From contig NC_090766.1 in assembly GCF_036898095.1 (NCBI RefSeq), forward strand, positions 31,958,972-32,022,971: a DNA stretch of 64,000 bases. Direction: 5' to 3'. The position numbers and the translations under genes were made by a program. Each line of letters begins with the position of its first letter. Within the stretch, counting starts at the first letter, position 1. Shown piece by piece: positions 22,712-33,243 of the stretch. The DNA comes from Palaemon carinicauda (taxonomy: Eukaryota; Arthropoda; Malacostraca; Decapoda; Palaemonidae). A model generated the notes under the pieces. The model searched no databases. It was not told the DNA's origin and saw only the letters and a list, made by a program, of their open reading frames with translations.

Positions 22712-23341
22712 AAGGGGAAAAACTCAAGCCTGGACAGGAAAAACTTCCTTCGGAAAGAAAGTTACCCACCCAAGGAGGCAAGCCTCCTGAGAGTTCTAAA
22801 ATGAACTGGAGAGCTGTCAATCGTCACGGGAGTACTTCCAGTAGAAGGAGACACGCCCCTGACGAAAATCCAAAGGGGAGGCAGCAACAGCCGAATACCC
22901 AGGCCTACACAAGACAGCTCACACCGTTGCCATATTACAGAAACGAACTAGATCGGTAACTGTAAAAAAATTAAACAAAAATCATTAGTACACATTCATT
23001 CCCCCGGGAAGGCTCCGAAGAGGAATCTCGAGGGAAAGGAAACAAGAATTACATAACAGGCACGTGCCCTCACAACCACTTACACTCACGGAAGGAGAGC
23101 TGTAACCAAAACAGAATTATAACAATTATAATTATGAAACTATGTAATTATGTAATTAAAAAAAGAATGAACACTAAAGAAGGAACGAAAACCCCGAAAG
23201 GAATCGTTCTACAAGCTGATAAAAACAACTACAATTAGATTCATAAACTAATTGAGACAAAACGTACGGCGTAGCAACCCCCCCACACGGGAAGGAAGCT
23301 ACGAGGGCGTAGTAAAATGTAGTAAAAAAGGGTGAACGACC

Positions 23342-23344
<3 letters not shown>

Positions 23345-23397
<53 letters not shown>
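23345..23397 (+). repeat. (AG)n microsatellite, about 26 units
   Basis: The same site in unit A (near 13770) has only about four AG units, so the expansion is specific to unit B. Confidence 0.95.
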
Positions 23398-23401
<4 letters not shown>

Positions 23402-23840
23402 AGTCAAACTCGATCGCAACCCATAAAATTACGCCGTGGTGGCCTAACTGCCGAGGATTCCACGGAGATATCGTACACTACACACACAACTCTGAAAAGG
23501 AAACTTACTGATTTCTATACTCAAATATATACACAAACATGAAAACATGTTTACATATATATTGAGTAAAAGAAAAGTAAGCGATCAAGTAAAGACAAAA
23601 CAAACAATGGCTGCCAAGAGAGGACCAAGACAGAGACGTCTGTCCCAGTCCGAGCCAAAAGTGAAAGTGAGCATTCACCTGGGGGGGAGGGGTAGCTAGC
23701 TACCACTCCCCTAACCCCCGCTAACTAGCGCGGGGCTGATACACACTCGTTAAATTCTAATGGCTCGCCATTTCAGCTGCGCTAAAAGGTAAACCCAATG
23801 TAAATAGCGTGGTTTGTATTTCGGTTACAGAACAAATATC

Positions 23841-23884
23841 ATTTTTAAATATAAAATTTACCCGCTGGTTGTATAAAAGAGCTG
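23841..23884 (+). repeat. Terminal repeat, unit D left (3') end
   Basis: It reads TTTAAATATAAAATTTACCC then GCTGGTTGTATAAAAGAGC. The inverted partner is at 46993-47039. Confidence 0.8.
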
Positions 23885-24280
23885 ATTGACACCCCTTGGT
23901 GGCGGGTCAGAGACAGCTACATATAGAAAATTCACTTAAGGGTTACATACAATAAACTTAAGCGGTTCTCACCTGATAAGGAAGCTGACAGCAATGATAC
24001 TCTGCCTCATTTTGTCCGCTATCCTTAAGAGATCCAGTAATCCACTCAGGCTGAAAATCTCTAGGAGCTGTCAAACGGTACAACCACCTATAACATGACT
24101 GAACCTCAACCAATACCCTTGTTCCGGGTGCACTCAAGGAGCAAATTGACCACCTAACCAAATCAAAGATTGCGGAAGACTGAAGACCAATCTCCACAAA
24201 CAACCATAACAAACGAGTTCCAAGAGATAGAAAAGGGGTATTAGGAAAAAGGGAACGTAGTGGTAGATCATTCACCTACT

Positions 24281-25152
24281 ATCGCATTTGCCGCTATAAA
24301 AGGACACAACGTAAAAAAGTCCTCATAGCGAGTCTGAACATTTCTCAAATAATGGGATGCAAAAACAGACTTACTTCTCCAAAATGTTGTATCCATCAGA
24401 CTTTGCAGAGAACGGTTCTGTTAAAAGGCCACTGAAATCGCTACCACTCTGACTTCATGTGTCTTGACTTTGAGAAGCCTCTGATCCGACTCATCACACT
24501 GAGCATGAGCTTTTCGAATCAACAATCTAATGAAAAAAGATAAGGCATTCTTAGACATGGGCATCGAGGGTTTCCGAACTGCACACCACAGAGCGTCTGA
24601 GTTACCCCTCAGATTCTTAGTCCTGTCCACATAAAGCCGTAGCACTCTAACTGGACAGAGTACCCTTTCCAATTAACCGCCAGCCAAATCAGAAAGGTTA
24701 GAAATCTCGAAGGATTTGGGCTATGGCCGAGAAGGGTTTTCATTCTTGACCAGAAACTCCAGTTGCAAAGAACAAATGGCTTTCCCATTCCGAAAACCAA
24801 TGTTCCTGCTTAAAGTGTGTACCTCACTAACTCTTTTCGCAGTGGCAAGGGTAACCAGAAAAAGGGTTTTAAAGGTTAAGTCCTTAAATGAAACCGAGTG
24901 TAAAGGCTCAAATCTGTCACTCATGAGAAATTTAAGGACAACATCCAAATTCCAGGCAAGGGGAGCTGTTTGAATCTTCTTGGTCGTATCAAAAGACCTA
25001 AGCAAATCTTGTAGATCCTTATTATTAGAAAGGTCTAGGTTCCTGTGTCTAAAAACCGTCGCCAACATACTCCTGTAACCTTTAATAGTAGATGACGAGA
25101 AGTTATGCTTAACTTTAAGGTCCAAGAAAAAATCTGCTATTTGGGAAAGCAA
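24281..25152 (-). pseudogene. Tyrosine recombinase of unit D, three in-frame stops
   Basis: One minus-strand phase carries the whole domain: an N-terminal part with STIKGYRSMLATVFRH, the first catalytic Arg in TAKRVSEVH, the HxxR box as HEVR at about 24450, and the Tyr in the SHYLRN block near 24350. Stops interrupt it at about 24721, 24676 and 24421. Catalytic residues are otherwise kept. It is close to the open recombinase of unit C (30563-31511). The role would be integration of circular DNA. This copy is dead. Confidence 0.8.
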
Positions 25153-27447
25153 GGTACTGGAAGAGGAAATCGTGTTAGCCTACACCACTCCCTGAACAAC
25201 TCCCACTTGGACTGATACACCTTGATGGTTAAAGACCTCCTTGCCCTCGCAATTGCCTTGGCTGCCTTCTTCGAAAATCTTCTAGCTCTAGCGAGTTTTT
25301 CGATAGTCTGAAGGCAGTCAGACGTAGAGCTTGGAGGTTTAGATGATTTCGGGCCAAGTGAGGTTGTCTGAGAAGATCGGGTCTCATGGGAAGGCTTCTC
25401 GGGAAATCCACCATCCATTCCAGTACCTCTGGAAACCAGCTCCTTGACGGCCAGAACGGAGCTATCAGTGTCATTCTGGTCTCTTCGTGGGAAATGAACT
25501 TCTGAATCACTTTGTAAAGGATCTTGAACGGAGGGAAAGCATAAACCTCCATGTGTGACCAGTTCATCAGAAAGGCGTCTATGTGCAAAGCTTCGGGATC
25601 TGGAACCGGAGAGCAGTAACACTCCAGCCTTTTGGTCTTTGCGGTGGCAAAGAGATCCACGAGAGGTCGACCCCATAACCGCCAGACTCTTGCAGATGTC
25701 CGGGTGCAGAATCCATTCTGTGGAGAGAACCTGACCTTCCCTGCTGAGTCTGTCTGCGCTCACATTGTTGACCCCCTGGATGAATCGAGTCAAAAGAGTC
25801 ACCTTCCTTTCCTCTGCCCAAACGAGAAGCAGTCCTGCAATCTCGTACAGAGGCCAAGAGTGGGTCCCGCCTTGCTTCACAATATAGGCCAGACCTGTCG
25901 TGCTGTCCACATTGACTTGGACCACTTTGCCCCTGATCTGCTTTTCGAAGCCGATGAGAGCCAGATGAGTAGCCAAAAGCTCCTTTTGATTGATGTGGAG
26001 AGATGTTTGCTCCACCGTCCAAGTCCCCGAAAGCTCCTGCTTCTCTAGAGTGGCTCCCCACCCCGAGTTGGAGGCGTCGGAACACAACACGAGGTCTGGG
26101 CTCCTCTGAAGTAAAGACAAGCCTTCTTTCAGTCTGGGCTCGTTGTCCCACCATTGAAGATGAGACTTGATAGAAACCGAGATGGGAATGCAATCCCTGT
26201 CGAGGCTGTCCCCTTTCTTCCAATGGCGATTGAGATGAAACTGAAGAGGACGCAAGTGCAACCTCCCCAGGGTCACGAACTTCTCTAATGATGAGAGAGT
26301 CCCCAGAAGGCTCATCCAATCTCTTACGGAGCAAAGATCTCTCTTCAGGAACGTTTGGACTTTTAGGAGGGCTGCCTGGATTCTCACCGACGATGGAAAA
26401 GCCCGAAAACTCCAACTGAGAATCTCCATCCCCTAATAAAGAATCTCCTGGGATGGAGTCAGTTGCAATTTTTCCGAGCTCACCAGGAGGCCCAGTTCTC
26501 TGGAGAGATCCAAAGTCATCTTGAGGTCCTTCAAACAACAATCGGCTGAGGAAGCTCTTATCAGCCAATCGTCCAGATACAGAGGCCCTGATTCCCCTTG
26601 AATGCAGCATGCTTGCCACATTCAGCATGATCTTGGTAAACAATAGAGGAGCCGTGCAGAGTCCGAAACATAGAGCCCTGAACTGGAAGACCTTGTTTCC
26701 GTACATGAACCTCAGATAACATCTGCAGCTGGGATGAATCGGAAGGTGGAAATAGGTGTCCTGAAGATCTATAGAGACCATCCAATCGTCCTGAAGATCT
26801 ATAGAGACCATCCAATCGTCCTGAAGATCTATGGAGACCATCCAATCGTCCTTCTTCACAGCCGCCAGAACTGTTTTCTGAGTCTCCATAGTGAACGTCG
26901 AATTTTGGACGTAACCATTTAGCACTCTTACGTCCAGAACCGGTCTCCACCCCCCGGAACTCTTGGGTACTAGAAAAAGGCGGTTGTAAAACCCCGGAGA
27001 CGTAACATCCTGCACTTCCTCTATTGCTTGCTTCTCTAATAAAAGAGACGTCTGAAGAAGCATGGCTTGCTTCTTGGGTCCCTCTCTGTATTTGGGCGAA
27101 AGATCCACCGGATCTGTGACTAAAGGAGGATTTGCCAGGAAGGGGATCTTGTAGCCCTCCTTTAACACTTGGACGGACCAGGGGTCCGCTCCATTCCTCT
27201 CCCAAGCCTCCCAGAAGTGAGTCAACCTGGCACCCACTGCCGTCAGAAGGAAAGGGCAGTCAGACTTTACCTCGGCCGGACTTGCCCCCTCTGCCCCTAG
27301 GCTTCCTTCCTTCTGGTTTAAAAGAGCCTCTTCCAGAGGACTTCCCATAAAAGGACTGAGGTCGAAAACCAGAAGAGGATTCCTTAGGTTTACGAGAGGA
27401 AAACGATGACGGCAAAACTTTCCTAGTCGTATTAGTGACCAAGTCAT
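25137..27447 (-). pseudogene. RT-RNase H polyprotein of unit D, frameshifted
   Basis: The frame starting at 27447 overlaps the end of Gag by about 190 nt. It shows the N-terminal GYKIPF region, FYNRLFLVPKSSGGWRPVLD, motif A (VSIDLQD, present three times), and LCFGLCTAPLLFTK. Then a frameshift near 26600 moves motif C (LYLDDWLIRA) to another phase, followed by a stop at 26430. RNase H follows with LCSDASNSGWGATL, HINQKELLATHLAL, VNVDSTTGLAYIVKQGG and NVSADRLSR. A second frameshift near 25665 shifts VDLFAT and YAFPP into the third phase. The end overlaps the recombinase N-terminal region. Confidence 0.8.
26757..26847 (-). repeat. 30-bp tandem triplication inside RT motif A
   Basis: A 30-bp unit (GTCCTGAAGATCTATAGAGA plus ten bases on the plus strand) occurs three times in a row; the third copy differs by one base. 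It repeats DDWMVSIDLQ three times without breaking the frame. Units C and E have a single copy. Confidence 0.95.
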
Positions 27448-29843
27448 GCGTGGCCTTCTGCGTGAGGGCAGTAGCCACCTCGCCTACCAATTCCTGCGGA
27501 AATAAGGTATTAGCCAAAGGTGCGAAAAGAAGGCCCGTTTTCTGGTAGGGAGACACTCCTACAGAGAGAAAAGAGCACATCGTGGCCCTTTTCTTGAGGA
27601 TTCCAGCTGTAAACAAGGCAGCAAGCTCGTTGGAGCCATCCCTCACACCTTTGTCCAAGCAGGACATTGAATGAACCAGACCACTAGTGTCCGTTTCTGT
27701 CATATCGGAGACCCTCTTACTCAAAGCCCCCAGAGCCCAGTCTAAGGAATTAAACACTTCGAAGGCCCTGAACAGACCTTTCAGCAAATGGTCGAACTCT
27801 GGAATGGACCACCAAATCTTCGTTTTCCTTAAGGCAAGACGACGAGAAGCATCTACCAAACTTGAAAAATCCCCTTGGGCAGACAAAGGAAAACTCAAGC
27901 CCAACACTTCACCAATCTCGTACCACACTCTAGATTTAGAGGCTAACCTAGCGGAAGGAAAGGCAAAGGCCGTCTTGCCAAAAGATTTCTTGGAGTCCAA
28001 CCAGGAACCCATTAATTTCAAGGCCCGTTTAGAGGATCAAGAAAGAACCATCTTGGTATAAACTGGAACCTTGGTAGCTTTACCTAAGATGAACTCAGAA
28101 GGCGGAGAACGAGGGGCCACAAGAGTAAACTGATCCGGGAAAATTCCAGTAAGAATCAGCATAAACTTGCGAAGATCCACAGCATGCTGATAATGCTTCT
28201 CCTCCTCATTCTCAGAGACTTCCTCAATAGGATCATCCTCATCCGACTTTTCCTCAAGTTCGTCTTCTGGCAGTGCAGCAACTGCTGCAGCCTGAACCGA
28301 AGAAACAAAGTCTGGATGGGACTGCCTGTCAAAGCCAACATCTGCATCTACCTGACGGGGAGAAGTAGAAGTAGATTGATGCGAAACACAGACGGGTAGA
28401 CGATCTTCTTCAACCAACAACTGCCTAGACCGCTTAGAATCCGACTGCTGTTGAACAGAACGACGCTTGGAATCAGAAGGCAACTGCCGAAGTTCGCTGA
28501 GGGGACGCGTAGAGTCCGAAGACTATTGACGCGAACGATCAAAGCTGTCAAGATGTCGACGCTGCGAATCGATGTTTTGACACGACGCGTCCACAAGCTG
28601 TTGACACGGGCGATCCACTACTTCAAACCGTTGACGCATCTCGTCCACTTGTCGACGCCGATGTTCTTCCACACGACCAGAAAGCGAAAACTGGTCAACC
28701 AAAACTCTCTGACGCGACTCATCAAAATCAACCTGGCGTTGGACACTATGAATGGGAGACCGCCTAAGCGATAACTCGTCAAGACCAGAGACCATCGAAC
28801 GCCTGTGCGATAACTGGTCTGACATCTGACGCCCAGACATACCGCCAACACCTGGTTGATAAGAATCCATCAACGACGAGAGTTGTTCCTTCATAGACAC
28901 AAGCGCAGACCATTTAGGATCAACAGAATTCCCTAAAGGAATATTCGCACCAACGTCACCACGTATTTCGGGAGAAGAAAGCCAATCTGAAGGAAGAGGG
29001 GGTGCATGAATAGTAACAAGGTCTGAATCGGAAGGAATCATATCCACACGAACATAGTGATCTGGACGTTTATCTGGAGTGCAAGCGATGGGAGAACGGA
29101 AACGTTCCGGTGAACCCCACGAACTACATCTTGGCCGCACAGGCGATTCCTGACGCTGTGAAACATCAAGCGTCCATTTAAGCGGTCTTGACGCGCGACG
29201 CCAGATCTCACTCCCCGACCCTTCATCGGAAGACGGGGATGACGCATGAACCTCACCTTTCCTTCGATGAGGGTGAACGACCTGAGCTACGGCAACAGGA
29301 ACGTTCGAGGGGACGCCTGCACGATTAGTGACGCTTCTCGTTCCCTTAAGCCGTTCAACATTACTTCTCCCATGGGTTCGAGAGCTCGAAAGAGGTCTTA
29401 GGCTAGGTGAACGACAAGATCGTGCAGACGCACCCTCCGCAACACTAAACACATTAGCAACACTTGTCACAATACCGAGAGAGTCACGACTTTTTGGTAA
29501 ACCAACATCAGACACTGAAACACTTTCCACAGTTCCGATAGGATCACGGTTTATCAATACCTTTAACTCGGAAAAAATCGTATTTCTATCGGCTGCTAAG
29601 GACTCAACTTTCTCACCAAGAGTCAAAATAGCAGTAAACATGTCTTTCATAGTAGGTTCCTGATCTAACACCACAGGGGAAGGAATAGGATTAGGAACAG
29701 TAATATTAGGTAAGGCTCTATCCACAGATCGTGAAGAACTACGCCTAACTCTATCTCTCTCTAGTCTCCTAACATAACGATCGAAAGTAACAAAATCATC
29801 ATCAGTTAAGGAAAGACACTCATTACACCTATCATCAAATATG
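27260..29843 (-). pseudogene. Gag of unit D, main part, two in-frame stops
   Basis: All of this lies in one minus-strand phase. It opens with FDDRCNECLSLTDDDFV, which completes the Cys module begun at 46662-46546. A Ser/Arg-rich region follows (CRSPSLRPLSSSR), then Asp/Arg/Gln-rich repeats, an acidic block (EEKSDEDDPIEEVSENEEE), a helical domain (FAFPSARLASKSRVWYEIGEVLG), and a Gly/Arg tail (GGKSGRGKV) at 27260. Stops lie at 28523-28525 and 28037-28039. The second replaces the Arg codon found in unit C, a CGA-type to TGA change. No enzyme motif is present. It would form the particle. Confidence 0.75.
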
Positions 29844-30125
29844 ATATTTTGATTATAAAATAAATTTTTGAATATACTTACCCGGTGAATATATAATAGC
29901 TGACGTCTCCGACGGCTCGACAGATTCCAAAAACTCGCGAGCGATCACCATGAAGGTTGCGGGTGTGCCCACCAGCGCCGACTATCGGTCAGATACCACA
30001 TATACATGTAAACAGCCTCAGTTCTTCTCTTTCCGCTGGGTCTCTATCGGGGAGGAAGGGAGGGCCTTTAATTTATATATTCACCGGGTAAGTATATTCA
30101 AAAATTTATTTTATAATCAAAATAT
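29844..30125. repeat. Foldback belonging to unit C
   Basis: Inverted ends of about 55 bp (ATTATAAAATAAATTTTTG type). The centre 29885-30035 matches, inverted, C's leader at 46370-46510, including the ACTCGCGAGCGATC and GTGCCCACCAGCGCC blocks. On the left D Gag resumes at once; on the right C's terminal repeat follows with no gap. Confidence 0.85.
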
Positions 30126-30158
30126 TTTTAAATATTAAACTTAGCCGGTGAATATATA

Positions 30159-30562
30159 CAGTAATAGCTGATTCACACCCATGGTGGTGGGTAGAGACCA
30201 GTATTAATACAATAAAGGCGTATATGCTTAGAGTTTTTGACAGTTATATCATAACAAAACCCAAATAAGTATAGGTACCTGGTAAGGAAGCTGACTCTGA
30301 CGATTACTCTGCCTTGTTAGTCCGCTTTCCTCACGAAGCTCAGCCATCCTCTCAGGATGCTGAAAGACTCCCAGGAGCTGTTATATCCAGGGTGGCAACC
30401 CATACAACAGGACCTCATCAAAACCCTTAATCTGGGCACTCTTAAGAAATGATATTTGACCACCCGCCAAATCAAAAAGGATGCGAAAAGCTTCTTAGCC
30501 TTCCGTACAACCCAAAACAAGATTAAAAACATTTCAAGAGAAAGATTAAAAGGATATTGGAA
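30159..30562. other. 3' untranslated region of unit C
   Basis: It lies between the terminal repeat and the recombinase C-terminus. The same arrangement and some shared text occur in unit D (23885-24280). No gene is seen. Confidence 0.5.
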
Positions 30563-31511
30563 TTAAGGGAATGTAGTGGTAGAACCCTCACCCACTACTG
30601 CACTTGCTGCAACGAATGGACCCAGTGTGTAGCAGTCCTCATAAAGAGTCTGGACGTCTTTTAAGTAAAATGAAGTGAATACCGACTTGCTTCTCCAAAA
30701 GGTCGCGTCCATAATACTTCGCAGAGATCTGTTTTGCTTAAAGGCCACGGAAGTTGCTATAGCTCTTACTTCGTGCGTCTTGACCTTAAGCAAGCAACGA
30801 TCTTTTTCACTCAAGTGAGAGTGAGCCTCTCGGATTAAAAATCTAATAAAATACGACAAAGCATTTTTAGACATAGGCAATGATGGCTTCTTAACTGAGC
30901 ACCACAAGGCCTCAGATCCACCTCGTAAGGATTTGGTACAAGCTAAATAAAACTTAAGAGCTCTAACTGGACACAGTACTCTTTCAAGCTCGTTGCCTAC
31001 GATCTCTGACAGGCAAGGTATATCAAACGACTTAGGCCAAGGACGAGAAGGCAGTTCATTTTTGGCCAAGAAACCAAGCTGAAGTGAACATGTGGCTTTA
31101 TCTATAGAAAAGCCGATGTTCCTACTGAAGGCATGGATCTCACTGACCCTTTTAGCCGAAGCCAAGCACACTAAGAAAAGCGTCTTGAGGGCGAGATCCT
31201 TCAAGGAGGCTGAATGTAATGGCTCAAACCTGTCGGACATTAGGAACCTTAGGACCACGTCTAAGTTCCATCCAGGAGTTGCCATATGACGCTCCTTAGA
31301 GGTCTCAAAGGACTTAAGGAGATCTTGGAGATCTTTATTATTGGACAGATCTAAGCCTCTATGTCTGAACACAGAAGCCAACATGCTCCTGTAGCCCTTA
31401 ATAGTGGGAGCAGAGAGGGAGCGAACATTTCTCAGATGCAGGAGAAAGTCTGCAATTTGGGCTACAGAGGTACTGGAAGAGGAAATGGATGATGACTTGC
31501 ACCAGTCTCTA
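30563..31511 (-). pseudogene. Tyrosine recombinase of unit C, split by LTR element
   Basis: The minus-strand frame is open from the insertion point down to 30563. It holds TIKGYRSMLASVFRH, the first catalytic Arg in SAKRVSEIHAF, an HxxR box as HEVR (about 30770), FWRSKSV and the Tyr in FTSFYLKDVQ. Its N-terminal part is on the far side of the LTR element (41793 to about 41990, ending in IKVYQSKWEV). The two join in frame through the 4-bp duplicated target. Apart from the insertion I see no stop or frameshift, so this was probably the best-preserved recombinase here until the LTR element arrived. Confidence 0.85.
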
Positions 31512-31515
31512 AAGA
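31512..31515 (+). repeat. Target site duplication AAGA, left
   Basis: AAGA precedes the first TG of the 5' LTR and is repeated after the last CA of the 3' LTR at 41789-41792. A 4-bp duplication fits Ty3/Gypsy integrases. One further A would also match if the LTR ended one base earlier. Confidence 0.85.
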
Positions 31516-31613
31516 TGTGGAGGATTAATTTTATTTTAATTTATTTTTTTTGTTTGCCAAATCAAGAGAGAGAGAGAGAGAGAGAGAGAGTGTGAGTGTG
31601 TTTAAGTTTTGTC

Positions 31614-31655
<42 letters not shown>

Positions 31656-31680
31656 TTTACAGTATTGGCTTTAGTTTTGT

Positions 31681-31757
<77 letters not shown>

Positions 31758-31807
31758 GTTTTAGTATTGTTAAATAGAGACATTTTTATTTGCTTTAGCT
31801 TTGTCAT

Positions 31808-31861
<54 letters not shown>

Positions 31862-31942
31862 GTGAGTGAGTGAGTGTGGGTGTTTATTTACTTAAGTTTG
31901 TCAAACCGCAAGAGAAAGAAAGTGTTTATTTGCTTTAGTTCT

Positions 31943-32023
<81 letters not shown>

Positions 32024-32325
32024 TCATTTGCTTTAGTTTTATTAGATCGCGCGTGCGCGAGAGAGTATGTGTGTATGTGCGTTTGTGTGTGCGTGTTTTG
32101 TGTGTCCGCGGTGCGCGCTGAAGAAAAAGGGTAATTAGCGAATGATTGTTTGAAGTTGGAAAGATTGTTGGTATAATTGAGGTTGTTTGTTTACCTTTTT
32201 AGCTAGGATAGGGTGGTGATGAATGTCTTGGGGGAAAGCATTGGATATCGAACGATAGTAGGAGTCGGCTGTGTATTTTTTTTGCTCTTCGGAAGCCGGC
32301 TGTGAAGCTTTTTTTTATATTCTGA

Positions 32326-32459
32326 GTAAGTACTGTTTTTATTTATTTTGTTAGGCGCGTTCATGAGTGATAGAAAGTTTATTGTTTATCTTTGATTATA
32401 GTGCGATAGTTTAGTTTAGTTAGGAGTTTTCGTAAGCGTTTTTTTTCTTTTTTTGGCAG
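32326..32459 (+). promoter_or_regulatory. Candidate intron inside the LTR
   Basis: A GTAAGTAC donor at 32326 is followed 134 bp later by a long T-rich tract and GCAG acceptor at 32456-32459. If used, it would remove part of the leader between the promoter region and gag. The call is based on splice-site appearance only. Confidence 0.35.
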
Positions 32460-32741
32460 GCCGCGATTCCTCCTTTGGGGAGAAGATTTAATTTAACTTG
32501 ACTATTGATGACCTGGCTTACTTAAGGAACTTGTGTTTAGAATGCTCTAGTGGATTGATCAACTGTTGACGACCTGGCCTGTTTATTACAATTACGATTT
32601 CGATTGCTGTTACTGATGAGGATGATGATGATGATGATGACGATATAGACTGCCAAATTAAGTGAGGCAGTTATAGCAGATTGTGCCAGTGTTGCGTCTG
32701 CCAGGGAGTTGTGGCTTTGGCCGAAAAGGATTGTTGGCCCT

Positions 32742-32765
32742 TGTGTGGACAACGACGTCCACACA
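32742..32765 (+). promoter_or_regulatory. Perfect 9-bp hairpin in the LTR
   Basis: TGTGTGGAC and GTCCACACA flank a 6-nt loop. The 3' LTR copy is at 41389-41412. Just downstream, a 26-bp segment starting CATAAACAAATAT occurs twice (32764 and 32820). Confidence 0.6.
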
Positions 32766-33147
32766 TAAACAAATATCGGTTTTGGTGTGTCACGTGTGTG
32801 TGGATAAAGAGTTCCACTCATAAACAAATATTGGTTTTGGGTGTGTTAATTTTAAGTTGTTAAGGTTTTTTATTTGAATGGTGTTACGGTTTATATTTAA
32901 TATTGTTTATGATTCGTGAAAAGTGTTATTTTGTCTGTTTTTGTGTTAATTTTGTTTAATGTGTGATTTTTGTTTTCGGTTGCGGTAAATATAGTTTTAA
33001 GGTTATGTTTTGTTTGTTTTTCCCTTCGTGCAATAGTCCAGTTTGAAGTAGAGTCAGGGGAAAGTTTGTATTGTGGGATATTGAGGAAGTAAGAGTGATT
33101 AAGGGTGTGGGGGGGTTTGTTTTTGTTGACATCCCGCTACATAAATT

Positions 33148-33165
33148 TGGCGCCCGAACAGGGAC
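33148..33165 (+). other. Primer binding site, tRNA-Lys type
   Basis: TGGCGCCCGAACAGGGAC lies 6 nt after the 5' LTR. The 18 bases match the known primer site used with tRNA-Lys(UUU) in lentiviruses and several other retroelements. It would prime minus-strand DNA synthesis. Confidence 0.9.
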
Positions 33166-33243
33166 TGCTGAGGCGGGACTGATAGCTGGACTCTTGGACG
33201 AAGGACTGATAGGATAAGATATTAGATATAAGGTTGATGAAAA

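Larger units (their letters stand above)
16285..23836 (-). mobile_element. DIRS-like unit B, non-autonomous, inside unit D
   Basis: The ends are 16285-16321 and 23800-23836. The order is as in unit A: leader, Gag remnant, RT and RNase H remnants, empty 3' region. With its foldback it sits exactly between D's foldback and D's body. It differs from A mainly by scattered substitutions, by the content of the 23-bp minisatellite and by an expanded AG run. Confidence 0.75.
31516..33141 (+). repeat. 5' LTR, 1626 bp
   Basis: It begins TGTGGAGGATT and ends CCCGCTACA. The first third carries five GA arrays (about 31565-31590, 31613-31653, 31686-31755, 31810-31858, 31946-32019), each after a GTTTTGTCA-like lead. 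The last 1101 bp equal the matching part of the 3' LTR in length, with no difference noticed. An ATG-repeat tract lies near 32620-32645. I saw no AATAAA within it. Confidence 0.95.

Noticed and set aside
31550..32134. Frames rich in Arg-Glu or Ser-Leu across the LTR
   Set aside because: They are readings of GA arrays in any frame, not genes. The same applies to 40216-40507.
32607..32640. Second CTGATGAG word in the LTR
   Set aside because: It is part of an ATG repeat and no GAAA arm follows.
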